Below, one piece after another: positions 1-11,981 of a DNA stretch of 64,000 bases. A program made the position numbers and the translations under genes. The stretch comes from Helianthus annuus (lineage: Eukaryota > Streptophyta > Magnoliopsida > Asterales > Asteraceae). The stretch lies in assembly GCF_002127325.2 (NCBI RefSeq), contig NC_035434.2, positions 74,413,262-74,477,261 of the forward strand, in the 5' to 3' direction. How positions within the stretch are numbered: the first letter of the stretch is position 1; the number at the start of each line of letters is the position of its first letter. The notes beneath the pieces are model-generated. The model saw nothing but the letters and a program-made list of their open reading frames with translations. It was not told the origin of the DNA and made no database searches.

Positions 1-2778
1 CAGCACGCCAAGTCGAGTTCCGTATTGATCTCGTACCTGGTGCAAATCCCGTTGCCAGAGCTCCATATCGTCTTGCACCGTCCGAGATGCAAGAGTTATC
101 TAAACAGCTGCAGGAACTCTCCGACAAAGGTTTTATCCGTCCTAGCTTTTCACCTTGGGGTGCTCCCGTTCTTTTGTAAAGAAGAAGGATGGATCTTTTA
201 GGATGTGTATCGATTATCGTGAGCTTAACAAGCTTACCATCAAAAATCGATATCCCCTACCTCGCATTGATGATCTCTTCGATCAATTACAAGGCGCATT
301 CTTACTTTTCAAGATTGATCTACGATCTGGATATCATCAGCTTCGTGTACATGAAGAAGATATTCCAAAGACAGCGTTCTGTACTCGTTATGGACATTAT
401 GAGTTCACAGTCATGCCATTCGGTTTGGACTAATGCTCCTGCTGTTTTCATGGACTTAATGAATAGGGTCTGCAAGCCTTATTTAGATAAGTTCATCATC
501 GTTTTCATTGACGACATTTTGATATATTCTAAGACGCGAGCTGATCATGAGCAACATCTTCGTCTTACTTTGGAACTCCTAAAGAAAGAACAACTTTTCG
601 CCAAATTCTCCAAGTGTGAATTCTGGCTTAAAGAGGTTCAATTCTTAGGACATATTGTCAACGAACAAGGTATTCATGTAGATCCCTCCAAGATCAGCGC
701 GATTAAGGATTGGGATACACCTACTACCCCTACTGAAGTTCGTTCTTTTCTTGGTCTAGCGGGTTATTACCGCCGCTTCATAGAAAATTTCTCGAAGATT
801 GCAGTTCCTCTAACTGCTCTAACTCAGAAGAACAAGCCATTTGATTGGGGAGTCAAAACAAGAGGAAGCGTTTCAGACTTTGAAACAAAAGCTTTGCGAC
901 GCGCCTGTCCTAACATTGCCTGAGGGCAACGATGATTTCGTCGTTTTATTGCGACGCATCTAAATTAGGACTTGGCTGCGTCCTAATGCAAAGAAACAAA
1001 GTCATAGCATACGCATCAAGGCAGTTGAAGATACATGAGAAGAACTACACCACTCATGATCTTGAGTTGCATGCAGTTGTCTTCGCTCTCAAAATCTGGA
1101 GACACTATTTGTACGGCACAAAATGTGTGGTTTTCACAGACCACAAAAGTCTTCAACATATCTTCAACCAGAAAGAACTCAACATGAGACAAAGACGTTG
1201 GGTTGAACTTCTAAACAACTACGACTGCGAGATTCACTACCATCCTGGTAAGGCGAATGTCGTAGCCGATGCATTAAGTCGCAAGGAACGTACTAAGCTT
1301 CATTGTGTACGTGTCCAATCTGTTATTCAAACCGATATCCAAGCCCGTATTTCTCAGGCTCAACAATCTTGTATTTCACAAGGTTGATGGATAAGGAATT
1401 TCCTTATCACATAACACCTGCTCTTGAATTGAAAGACAATGGATCGTATTATTTCATGGACCGTTTGTGGGTCCCAAGCCAAGATAATTCTCCGTACCTT
1501 GCTTATGGATGAAGCCCATAAGTCTCGTTATTCCATTCATCCTGGCTCAGATAAGATGTATAAGGATCTTCGTATTCAGTATTGGTGGCCTTGGTATGAA
1601 GAAAGACATTGCCTTATACGTATCCAAATGCCTTACTTGTCTCAAGGTTAAGGTCTGGAACATCAGCGTCCTTCCGGATTATTAGAGCAACCGGAGATCC
1701 CAGTTTGGAAATGGGAAAACATTACTATGGATCTCATTACTAAACTTCCGTGCACAAAGAAAGGTCACGATGCCATCTGGGTAGTCGTGATCGTCTTACA
1801 AATCAGCGCATTTCTTGCCAATCCGTGAGGATTTTTCGGCTGACAAACTTGCTCAAATCTACGTGGATGAAATTGTAGCTAGACATGGTGTTCCTTTGAG
1901 CATCATTTCTGACAGAGATGCTCGTTTCACTTCTCATTTTGGAGAACCATGCAATCTGCTATGGGGTCTCAACTTAATCTGAGCACAGCTTATCATCCTC
2001 AAACGGATGGTCAATCTGAAAGAACAATCCAGACACTGGAGGATATGCTTAGAGCTTGTGTGATCGACTTTGATGGTAGTTGGGATTCACATCTTCCATT
2101 GATTGAATTCTCCTACAACAACAGTTATCACTCCAGCATCAACATGGCTCCTTTCGAGGCTCTCTATGGTCGAAAATGTCGTTCACCGTCTGCTGGAATG
2201 AGATTGGCGAGGCTCAGCTTACTGGACCTGCCCTCATTTTAGAGACAACAGAGAAGGTAAAGAAAGTTCGTGATAACCTTCAGACAGCTAGAAGCCGTCA
2301 GAAGAACTACGCGGACTTAAAACGCAAGCCCTTGGATTTTCAAGTCAGTGATCGTGTATTACTTAAGGTCTCACCTTGGAAAGGTGTGATCAGATTCGGA
2401 AAGAAAGGAAAACTTGCACCTAGATACGTTGGACCATTTAAGATCGTCGAAAGAATCGGCAAGGTAGCCTACAGACTTGAATTACCTCCTGAACTTGGAA
2501 ATGTTCATCCAACTTTTCACGTGTCCAATCTCAAGAGGTGTTTAGCTGATGAGAACCTCCACATACCGCTTGACGAAATTCGTGTTGATAAAACTCTGAA
2601 GTTTGTCGAGAAACCAGTGGAAATCATGGAACGTGAAGTCAAGTGGCTTAAACGCAAGCGCATTCCTTTGGTCAAGGTTCGTTGGGAATCTAAGCGTGGA
2701 CCCGAGTTTACTTGGGAACGTGAGGATCAAATGAAGGCAAAATATCCGCATCTTTTTCAATCAGTTTCCTCTAAATAA
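1..2778 (+). pseudogene. E1 Ty3/gypsy pol remnant (RT, RNase H, integrase, chromodomain)
   Basis: Degenerate polyprotein of a chromovirus-type Ty3/gypsy retrotransposon, cut by the window start, so gag and protease are not seen. Order: reverse transcriptase about 1-840 ([11 protein letters not shown], then FIDDILIYS near 500-530), RNase H 932-1387 ([15 protein letters not shown], ending VADALSRK), integrase H2C2 zinc domain 1509-1650, integrase core about 1700-2160 ([21 protein letters not shown]), GPY/F-like stretch ([13 protein letters not shown]) and a chromodomain-like tail ending KYPHLFQ. The reading frame changes near 175 (short T-run), 431, about 860, 1390, 1640 and 2215, with stops at each, so no enzyme can be made. 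Order and motifs are those of plant chromoviruses, probably the Tekay/Del group; the clade is inference. Confidence 0.93.
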
Positions 2779-2812
2779 ATTTCGGGACGAAATTTCCACA
2801 AGTAGGGGAGAC
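2779..2812 (+). promoter_or_regulatory. E1 polypurine tract and upstream GGGACGAAATTT motif
   Basis: Between the pol stop and the LTR lies TTTCGGGACGAAATTTCC followed by the purine run AGTAGGGGAGA just before TGTAAC. A polypurine tract primes plus-strand DNA synthesis in LTR elements. The same GGGACGAAATT motif stands before the LTR of elements A (43908-43941) and D (53705-53735, opposite strand), which suggests common descent. Confidence 0.8.
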
Positions 2813-4960
2813 TGTAACATTTGTGCTTGTAATCATTGTGAACAGTTCAATTATCAATAAAACAATGTTATTTTATCCCAATGATTGTTTGATTTTGTTT
2901 TACATTTTTCATGTTTTGACTTTCGTTCAATTTCAAACTCTACATCGCTTTCTGGAGCATTATACGCAAACTGGTGCGTAAACGTACTCAGTTTAATGCG
3001 ACAAATACTCCGGAACATCAACATATACTCAACATACCTTAAATAACCTTTACATAACTTAGAAATAAGTTTTGAAGGCTTTGGTATAGCAAAAACAAGT
3101 TAATTCGCTTACAGGGACTAAACTTGACAAACTGTAAAAGTATGCCAATTTGAACTGTAACGAACATTCCGGAACATGTCCATAAGTTAAACATACCATA
3201 AATATCCTTTGCATAGCTTAGAAATAGGCTTTGAGGGGTTTGGTATGCTAAAATAAACTTTTGGGTCATTCAGGGACTAAAAGTGTCAAAAAGTGCACAA
3301 GTTTGCACTTTTGCGCATAACTTACGTTCTGAATACATCCGGACATCCAAAAATTTATGTAAGCATCCTTATATTATGCCTTAGTGTTTGGCATAAGAAA
3401 AATCCATTCGTCGCGTCATTTGGATCGTCTTTCACGCTTATGCGCATTCCGTCGTAATTAAGCGAACATCGCGATCGTACGGCCAAACGAACCGACATCC
3501 GACATATTTTTGGGCATGTTTCATGTCCCCAATGTTTAGGCATCATTTTAGGGCCTTAAAGATGGCTTTACAGGTCTTAGAAGGGCTGGAAATAGCTTAA
3601 ACACGCAACAGGGACCAAATGTGTAAATTCTGCAAGTGGTGCAGATCAGAGAGGGCCAGGCGGCCCGCGTGAGTTTTGCCCAAATATGAGGCGGGCCGCG
3701 TGGGGATGTCTGACAGAAAGATTATGCATTTAATGCAGAATCTGGCCTTTCGATCGATCAAAGGGCGATGCCTTTTCACCCAATGAAGAGCCAAGAGTCA
3801 AGTTCACTGAACTTATCCACTGGACACATGTACGCACGAGATCAAGGCACGATATTCGATAAAACGATCCTAACGGTTCCACTTTTCCTATAAATACCCC
3901 CCCCCTTTAGTGTAAAATTCACAAAATCAGATCCTAAAGCTCTAAGTTGAAACCATTGTTTCATACCTGAGCTGTTTGATCTTGATTTGCACTCGGGGAC
4001 CCTCCGTAAGTCTTCTTTCGCTCTTTTATTCGCTTTTCGAGTCCGAAAGTCAACGTTTAGTTGACTTTCTGCATTGACCAGCTTATGGTCGATGCGAAGT
4101 TCATGGAACTTCATAACGTGAGCGTGATCACGATGGTCATGGTCCGTAGTGACCATACCTACTGATTACCCCGTTATCTAGGCTTAGTGACGAGTCGTAG
4201 TTTCGGCCAAAATGTGCATTCTTGCATATTTTGTAACCAAACTACTCGTGAGCATCAAAGCCGTTTGTTTTGATGTCAAACCTGTTTTCTAAACTAAGTT
4301 AAGCATGTTCTAACATGCTTAGCTCGTCACTTTTAGTTTAGTGCTTATATAGGGTCGTAAGGTAAGCGATCTAAACCATCGCTTATGCTTTCGAACCCGA
4401 CCCATTTTGTCGGTCATTAGGACCTGACCAAACACATTAGGTGACCATAGCTATAACCTTCCGAGGTTATACCTTGTGGTCACGATGTTAGGCGTTCCAG
4501 ACGCGTTCTACGCGAACGACGCGTAAGGTGGCATAAGCTACCTAAACGGGTCGTGATGGACCGTAAGCACTTAGGTTAAGTTTCATTTTAGTATGTAGGC
4601 TTTGTTAAACCATATTACACGAGTCTCCATACTCGTTTGGTTTTCGAACCCGCGTACTGTCCGATCCTTCCGATTGGGTCCGGTATATTAACATAAGCTA
4701 CCTATTAGGTGCCGTTGATATTCCGTGATCTTTAGCATTATCTGGTTATTATACAAGGAACTCAAAGCAATCTCAGGTGAGTACATAGAACCCCATCTTT
4801 TACTGTTTCCAAACTGTTTTGGGGTGAAACACATGTGCCTATCTGTTACATTCATGCTTTCCATGTTTTCACATCATATGCATGCTATGTTGTTAGTACA
4901 TTATAGTACATGATTTCATTACATTTCATGCTAAGTATGCCCATTGTGTGCATACTTAGT

Positions 4961-5480
4961 ACATTGATTTACATTACATTTTCTGTTGCATATGTTTACT
5001 CAGCATATGGACACATTGATTTACAAAAACATTTCTGTTGCATATGTTTACTCAGCATATGGACACATTGGTTTACATAAACATTTCTGTTGCATATGCT
5101 TACTCAGCATATGGACACATTGATTTACATGAACATTTCTGTTGCATATGTTTACTCAGCATATGGACACATTGATTTACATGAACATTTCTGTTGCATA
5201 TGTTTACTCAGCATATGGACACATTGATTTATATAAACATTTCTGTTGCATATGTTTACTCAGCATATGGACACATTGGTTTACATAAACATTTCTGTTG
5301 CATATGTTTACTCAGCATATGGACACATTGATTTACATGAACATTTCTGTTGCATATGTTTACTCAGCATATGGACACATTGATTTACATGAACATTTCT
5401 GTTGCATATGTTTACTCAGCATATGGACACATTGATTTACATAAACATTTCTGCTGCATATGTTTACTCAGCATATGGGC
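4961..5480 (+). repeat. 52-bp tandem repeat, 10 copies, each with a CATATG hairpin
   Basis: Ten head-to-tail units of exactly 52 bp, each starting ACATTGATTTACAT or a close variant and carrying CATATG, the loop TTTACTCAG, then CATATG again. The first units diverge most in the ACATTGATTT segment, the hairpin least. A longer hairpin of the same style (CTAAGTATGC / GCATACTTAG, 4931-4959) stands just before the array. Confidence 0.95.
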
Positions 5481-6070
5481 ACATGCCTCCATTTTGTTAT
5501 GACATTTGGTTTGTTTAACATGGGACAATACATTCATTAACACTAGCTACGCCGTTCGTTAGTAGGTAGTGGTACCATAGGAATTGACAACTCCCATTCC
5601 TGAAGTCCTGGGTTTGATAGGACTGGAAGGAATGACCGAATTCGATATACATAACTTAGATAAACCTTTAATCTGTTTAAGGGTTTATCGCCGCAGTCTC
5701 AAGGCTTGGATGTATGCATAGTTTACAATACCACATAAATGTTAATATCAATAGAGCATGCATTTCCCGCAGAACATAACGCTGATTTAAACCACGTTTT
5801 ACTTCAACGACTTGTTTTGTGCATATGGTTTAAGTTGATACATTTCGCTTACCATACATGATACATTTTGGGATTACACGTTACACGATTTACATTGAAC
5901 ATAAACACGTCGACATTGACATATACATTTGGTGGTTTACACTTGAGCATAAACACTTGACATGGATTACAATAACACTTGACATTTGGTTTACACATGA
6001 ACAATTTACATGGTGGATTGGTTTGGGTAAATGATTCAAGTAACGGGGCGTATGTAATATGATACAAACA

Positions 6071-6103
6071 TGGTGGATACGCCGCTGGTACTTCCTATAT
6101 ATA
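6071..6103 (+). promoter_or_regulatory. Conserved 33-nt motif with TATA-like end, copy 1
   Basis: GGATACGCCGCTGGTACTTC followed by CTATATATAA. The same block recurs at 35158-35190 and 43361-43393 in element A, although surrounding DNA differs. Here it is framed by the inverted arms TACAAACAT and ATGTTTGTA. It could be a core promoter or a structured RNA; function is unknown. Confidence 0.6.
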
Positions 6104-6680
6104 AATGTTTGTATAATATTACATATCGTGGCGTTATCTAAGTCATTTCAGTTTAGACACATTACACTTTACATAAGTAACATATTCTTCACAAGACATT
6201 ATTTTCACAAATAACTTATCTTATTCAACTCATTTTACTTGGTTATTCGTTTAACCTTGCACTTATCTATACATATCGTTTGATGTTATCGTTTTTCAAA
6301 TGATTAATTACAAGGTTCATGACTGACTGTTATTAAACATTCTTTAAAACTCAAGTCATGAATCCCATTTTCACAAAACCTATGTATCTCACAGGCATTT
6401 TTATGCTGACGTACCTACTTTCACATGTGTTTTCAGGAGCTATTCCATAGGACGATGATCATGATTCTAGGGCGGACCTGTGCCTTAGAGCCTAAAAATG
6501 AAGTTTGAACTAGCTTAATTATGTTTTGATTTCCGTACTCTATTTCCAAGACAATGTAACACCTTTGTTTATAAATAAAATACAACTTGTATGCCATGGT
6601 TGTATAACAATTAATTCTGTCCACGACACTCCCCGGCGTTTCCGCCGCGGTTGCATGTTATACGCGGCCGGGGTGTGACA

Positions 6681-8190
6681 GTTTTGCACTTGACTAGTGT
6701 AATATTGTTTAGTAACTTGTTATTGATTGTTGAACGATTTTTGGAAAAGAAAATGATATGCTTATGAGCATGGACACCTCCATTTACAAAGGAAACTCTG
6801 GCGAAATTTTCTAAAAATTCCAACACTTAGAAAATATTTTTCTAAACAAGCGTTACAAGTATATTTTATGACATGTGTTTCGAATATAAACTTCGCCATA
6901 ATTTTTGTAACAAAATACAAAGTGTCGGAGGTTGTTTTTTGTAAATAAAAATGGGTAAATATATATTTAGAATATATATCTTATACTAGAACACTTGTGT
7001 GGATACTTGTTTATTTTGTGAGATAGTTATACTATTTTAGGGTAAAATAATATAACTTAACAAAGTATCTTGACATGAGAAATTGTGTGGTACGTGATAG
7101 AAGTAATGAGTAGATAAACCGTACGTAGGATACGTGTTATGCATGAGAATCTGATTGTTACCTGCACCTTATTAGGACGTGATTGATTTCCTGATTATTT
7201 GAGTAATTAATCTAACCGAGCAAACCAAGGTGAGTTCACACACTTTCTAAGGCATGGGATTCCCGGTGGTTGGGAATGGGTTAAAGAATTAAAACGGAAC
7301 TTACATATCCTCCTTGGGTAGGATATGTATCGCCATCCTGCATAGGTAGGATGCCAATATTAATCCTGTGTATTCTCCTTGGGTAGAATACATACGTTCG
7401 TCCTCCTTGGGTAGGACAACAACCTTAAAACTTACTAGACAAAACTCTATCATGAAGTCCCTCATTTTATATCGACTTAATCGCCGAGGCCAATGGCGAG
7501 CGTGTCATTAGTTAATAACGCTATTAGGTTTAACAAACCTCACACCATGCCAGTCGGACGGGCGTGTACTAATTGGCAAACTGTCAGTGATGATAGACAC
7601 TGATGTAGGGCACAATTTATTTTCGTTAGTAGTCGATATGGTAACGGTCTAGTAGTTCACACGGGGAAGCCCCCACTGATTATGGATATGGTTTGGGTAA
7701 TAAAGAAGGAACTGGTTAATCATACTTTCAACTATGGGGTAACCCCCACGGCAATTAAGCCAACGAAAGACAAACCATGTTTTCGGAAACAACTTAAAAC
7801 TAAACAACCAATCGTGAACTCACTCAACTTTGTTGTTGACTCGTTGTTACATGCCTTACAGGTCGTTAGATGCTTATGGAGCTTGCACGAGGAGGAAGTC
7901 GTTGTGGGATACGGACTGTTATGCTCTGTGCTTAACATTTAATCCTTATGAACTTATTAAACTTACGTTTTGGACTTTAAACTTAAGAACTATGGAACTT
8001 ATGTTTTGAACTTACGTTTTATGCTTCCGCTGTTTAATTTGAACATGGTTAACTTTCTTTTGGTCACCAATTGTATTGTGGTTGGTTTTATTTACTTAAT
8101 TACGTTGTTCAATGTGATTGGTGGCTCGATCCTGGTCATGTCACGCCTCCAAGCGGTGATACTCCGCAGGGTGGATTTTGGGGGTGTGAC
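6681..8190 (+). repeat. Relic LTR related to the LTR of element D (3' part)
   Basis: The last 70 bp (about 8121-8190) match, with changes, the reverse complement of the start of D's LTR at 51244: GGCTCGATCCTGGTC, a variant of the CCTCCAAGCGGTGATACTCC stretch, then TGGATTTTGGGGGTGTGACA. Farther in, the layout also matches D (a hairpin block, then CCTCACACC near 7540). No 5' end with TG is visible and the junction with the E1 LTR is abrupt, so this is a truncated old copy. The left limit is approximate. No coding potential. Confidence 0.6.
7259..7417 (+). other. Array of five small hairpins with conserved loops
   Basis: Five perfect stem-loops in 160 bp: 7259-7277 (ATTCCC/GGGAAT, loop GGTGGTT), 7304-7327 (CATATCC/GGATATG), 7334-7353 (CATCCT/AGGATG), 7370-7391 (GTATTCT/AGAATAC) and 7400-7417 (GTCCT/AGGAC). 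Loops of the second, fourth and fifth share CCTTGGGT. Stems differ between hairpins but both arms change together. Confidence 0.8.
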
Positions 8191-9488
8191 ACTCCATGTT
8201 GAACGATTGAGTCTGATCGAATGGGGTGGTTCCCATCCGATCGACTAAGCTGGACTTGGTGTGGTTTCCGTTGTTTAACACGTCGTCATGCCGTCTCCGT
8301 TTAACCGCAAAACTTTTTGACTTAACTAATTTTTACAAAGTTTTTAGACAAACTGGTTGCTCGATCGAATAGCCATCCGATCGGATGACCATCCGATCGA
8401 ATGACTATTCGACCAGGTGACTACCCCCTTTATAAGTTCAACACTTGAAGTTTTGTAAAATTTCAAAGAATACCAGCTTTCAATCGAATAGCCATCCGAT
8501 TGAATGGCCATCCGTCCGGATGACCATCTGATCGAATGACTTGAATTATACTACAACGAAAACTTCAAAAGTTCAAATATTTTACAAACACACTCCTCCA
8601 ATCGAATGACCAGCCGACCGAATGGTCATCCGTCCGAATAGTCATCCGATCGACTCATCATCTGACACTCATTCTGTTACGCATTGTTCAACGCTTATAC
8701 TATCGTTCTGTGATCAGGCTAATCTCCCCGCGCTCCCTTCAATCCAAGTATTGTGTTTACTACCTAAACACAAACTGTGAGTATACTCGAACCCTTTTCG
8801 CTTAACGCACTTTGGGTGTTACATACGTTACCTATATCAAATCACATCAACACACAACACAAACACTTTTAAAACACTAACCGCTCTCGCACGTTATACG
8901 TGTTTTCGATGAATGCTTGTATGTTATGTTTACACAGTGATTGTTGCCTGACACCTTAGCAACGATAGTACTATAGTTTGGACTCAGCACCTGTCGTGGA
9001 CAGGGCTTGTTAAGGGTTTTACTTCACATGGTCACAGTGGTGATAATGTGTTGCGCATTCTACACTCGCAGTCATGTCGGTTGCATATGTCATTGTCGGT
9101 AGCTTACTTGCTTCACATTTCTACGTGTTACATGCTGGTTATGCGTAAACGCTTTCGCTATACTATATGCTATTAAACTTGTGTACTCACCTTTACACTC
9201 TGTGTATTGACTTTATTTTAACGTATGTGAGATGTGTTTAGGATGCTATGCTTTGCTGTGATGAATCAAGTTAGGTGGTCTAGAAACCCACGAATAAAAT
9301 TTGAGTTGTCGGAACTGTTATTTGTCTTTGAGAACAATATCTGTAATAACTATTTTTACTTTATATGTTGATGGTATGGGACGTTAACGATTAATATATT
9401 GTCATTAATAGTGTTATGGATTCTCTTGGACAATCTGTTTCGCTCAGTGTCGCGCCCCGATGATTCCGCCATCGGTTGGGGTGTGACA
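8191..9488 (+). repeat. Truncated LTR of the A2 family
   Basis: Ends with GATTCCGCCATCGGTTGGGG then TGTGACA, as the LTRs of element A (32492) and solo LTR A2 (20373, minus strand). Homology with A2 covers at least 8690-9488, including GCGCTCCCTTCAATCCAAG. The TGTAACAT start is missing and no primer site follows, so it is a truncated LTR. The segment 8363-8660 holds many short palindromic units built on ATCCGATCGGAT. Confidence 0.75.
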
Positions 9489-10074
9489 GGTGGTGGTGAT
9501 GAGGATGGTGGAGAGGAGAAGGAGGTAGTGGTGGATGGTGGTGGTCATTTTAGGGATTTGAGGGTGAATTTGGTGAGATAGATGGATGGTGAAGAACAGG
9601 TGGTTGGGGGATTAAGCTGATGATCCTGTTGGTGTTAAAGAGAAAGATGAGAGTTTTAGATGAGAGAGAGGGTGTTTTTAATACTGTATATATTTTTTTT
9701 ATTTTTATGTTTGATACAAAAAAAGTCCTTGACTAATTTATTTTTACAAAATAGCCCCTGGAAAGGTGTAATAACAAAAATGCCCTCATGTGTAACGCAC
9801 ATGACTATACTTAACCAAAAATTCTAACTAGGTTTAGCCTAAAGAACATAACGTGCAGAATTTTGAAACGTTAAGAACAAAAGTCATCAATTTTAAAGGT
9901 AAAGGACAACACCTGAAATTTGGCACAAATATAAAACTTGTAATTTACTATCATCTTTTCTATTGTTCACGTGACAACAAAATATACAACAAGCGTCAAC
10001 ATAGTCATTTAAAATATCAATATTATATACTCGGGTGGTCGAGATTAGGTCATCATAGTCATTTAAAATATCAA
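9489..10074. other. Unassigned intergenic sequence
   Basis: 9489-9660 is a GGTGG/GATGG purine-rich stretch without a convincing coding frame. The rest is AT-rich with phrases such as AAATAGCCCCTGG that are common in plant MITEs, but I found no paired ends. The segment 10029-10074 (GGTGGTCGAGATT...) resembles 11453-11500 on the other side of the Helitron. Confidence 0.4.
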
Positions 10075-10390
10075 TCTATACTATATAATAAAAGAAACCA
10101 CTTTAGGGACACTTGTCATCATATTAGGCCATCTTATATAAATAATTATTATTTTAATTTAATTTCTTCTAATTAATTATAGATAACCCTAAGTTCTCTT
10201 AATAAATAAGTATTATAATAATTATTATAATAGTATATGCCATGCCATTAAAGATGCCGATGGGCCCAAAATATTGTCACAACTCACAGAGATATTTTAT
10301 CTGCATGCATAATTTTTTTTTTTAAATTAGAAAGATTTTTTTAAAATTTACTATTAAGTTTAATCTCCTTCTCATTTATAATATTATTTA

Positions 10391-10745
10391 GAGTTAACTT
10401 TTATTTTGCTCCCATCGTTTTAATGGTTATGCTCTAATCTTTTAAAAATAGTCATTTTACTCTCTGGTCTATGAAGCCCATCACGATTTCACTCCCCGTC
10501 CCAAACAAAATCCATTTTAAACGTTAAAAATTGTCACGTTCATACAACACAATGGACAATTATGACCATAATTAGACCAATACCTAGACTGAAACCTGAC
10601 AGTTTTTAACGTTTAAAATGGATTCCGTTTGGGGCAAGGAGTGAAATCGTGATAAGCTTGATAGATCAGGGAGTAAAACGGCTATTTTTAAAAAATTGGG
10701 GCAAAACCGTTAAAACGACCAAACCACAGGGAGCAAAATGGACTA
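10391..10745. mobile_element. Mutator-like fold-back MITE inside the Helitron
   Basis: 355 bp whose halves are inverted copies: ATTTTGCTCCC near the left end pairs with GGGAGCAAAAT at the right, AACGTTTAAAATGGATT with AATCCATTTTAAACGTT in the middle. Flanked by the direct repeat ATATTATTTA (10381-10390 and 10746-10755). A TSD of 9-10 bp and long inverted arms fit Mutator-like MITEs. No ORF. Confidence 0.75.
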
Positions 10746-10859
10746 ATATTATTTATCATTTATACATTTACGGAGTTTTAAATAAAGGATTAAATTTATT
10801 GATACTTCGTTAACAAATTTTGCAACAACAGAATAATCTATTTTTATCACAAAAACCAA

Positions 10860-11425
10860 ACTTTGTATTAATATATTAAATATTTTTATTTTCACTATAC
10901 AAAATTACATTTATTCGACCCATGTAACACATGAGGTTTTTTAAGATATTTTTTATTTGATATATAAAATTATATTTATTCAATTCGTACAATACACGTG
11001 GTTTTTTAAGGATATATATTTTTTTTATTATTTAGTACAAAAAATTACATTTATTCAAACCATGTAATGCGCATATTTTTAAAGATGTAATTTTTTTATT
11101 GTTTGGTATATAAAATTACATTTATTCAACCCGTATAATAAATGAGGTTTTTTAAAGATGTATTATTTTATTATTTGGTAAACAATATTGTATTTATTTA
11201 ACCCGTGTAATATACGTGGTTTTAAAGATATAACTTTTTTATTTGTTATATAAAATTACATTTATTCAACCCGTACAATATGATTCTTATAGATATAACT
11301 TTTTATTATTTAATATATAAAATTATATTTATTAAACCCGTACAATAAATAAGGTTTTAAAGATATATTGTTTTATTATTTAGTATATAAAATTTATTTA
11401 TTCAACCCCGTGTAATACACGGGGT
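10860..11425 (+). repeat. About eight degenerate tandem copies of the Helitron tail
   Basis: Units of roughly 65-75 bp, each with TATAAAATTACATTTATTCA, then a variant of ACCCGTGTAATACACG, then GGTTTTTTAAAGATAT. Phrases near 10917, 10982, 11057, 11137, 11199, 11268, 11334 and 11403 are clearly related. Only the last keeps the perfect hairpin used as the Helitron 3' end. Confidence 0.8.
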
Positions 11426-11435
11426 TATAACCTAG

Positions 11436-11730
11436 TTTACTATATTGTAAACTCGGCTGGTCGAGATTCAGACTTTAAATAAGAAATTAAAATATCAATT
11501 TTTTTCTTCTTCTTTTTTTCTTTTTCTTTTTTAACCGTATAAAACAAATTTGATATGTGATATATCCCACAGCCTTTCCAATATCAGATGTTCATGACGT
11601 TGCCCGCACGCCCTTTGCAAATATGGAGGGTAAGATTGGTCAAACTTTTTTATTTTTTTTAATGGCGGTTAAAGTTGGTGAAACAGATTGCAGCTCTATA
11701 TCAATACAAGGGTTGTCTTTTTGTTAAAGT
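11436..11730. other. Unassigned AT-rich sequence
   Basis: Flank of the Helitron with TTTC-rich low-complexity sequence near 11500-11535. No gene or element ends recognised. Confidence 0.4.
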
Positions 11731-11981
11731 TTGAGATGAGCTTGGTACAGGTACCGCCGGAATTAAAAATATTGGTACCGAAATTGTCAAATATGAGTAA
11801 TGGTACCGGTATACAAATGTTTGGTACGGTATGATATTTGTGTGTAAAATTCTGTAAAATACTAGTATCGAACCAAAAATACCGATACCGAAATTGTCAA
11901 AAAGAGGTACCGAATTGATACCGAAAAAATTTCAGTACTAGAAATTCGGTACTGGTACCAAGTCCTAAATGCTCATCCCTA
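11731..11981. mobile_element. Eroded hAT-like MITE with GGTACC-type internal repeats
   Basis: Right end GCTCATCCCTA and left end GAGATGAGCTTGGTAC are imperfect inverted copies, matching the better preserved element at 14603-14906. The interior repeats GGTACCG and TACCGAAATTGTCAAA in both directions. No TSD is left, so the ends are approximate. Confidence 0.55.

Larger units (their letters stand above)
2813..6680 (+). repeat. E1 3' LTR, about 3.9 kb
   Basis: Begins TGTAACAT directly after the polypurine tract and ends GGGGTGTGACA, giving the usual TG...CA borders. Its 3868 bp is long even for plant gypsy LTRs but fits Tekay-type elements. It holds no convincing ORF. Inside are a 52-bp tandem array (4961-5480), a TATATATAA-containing conserved motif (6071-6103) and many small inverted repeats. 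The 5' LTR lies outside the window, so insertion age and TSD cannot be judged. Confidence 0.85.
10075..11435 (+). mobile_element. Non-autonomous Helitron
   Basis: Starts TCTATACTATATAATAAA after an A, and ends with the hairpin CCCCGTGT-AAT-ACACGGGG (11406-11424), seven bases, then CTAG followed by T. These are Helitron rules: 5' TC, a 3' stem-loop close to a CTRR end, insertion between A and T, no TSD. No Rep/helicase ORF is present, so it depends on another element. A fold-back MITE sits inside (10391-10745). Confidence 0.8.

Noticed and set aside
4961..5480. CRISPR-like array (regular 52-bp repeats)
   Set aside because: Units are contiguous with no unique spacers, and lie in a plant LTR; this is a simple tandem repeat.
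6071..6103. Hammerhead or twister ribozyme
   Set aside because: CTGATGA and GAAA of hammerheads are absent; the GCCGCTGGT part resembles a piece of twister but the remaining conserved parts and second hairpin are missing. Kept only as an unknown motif.
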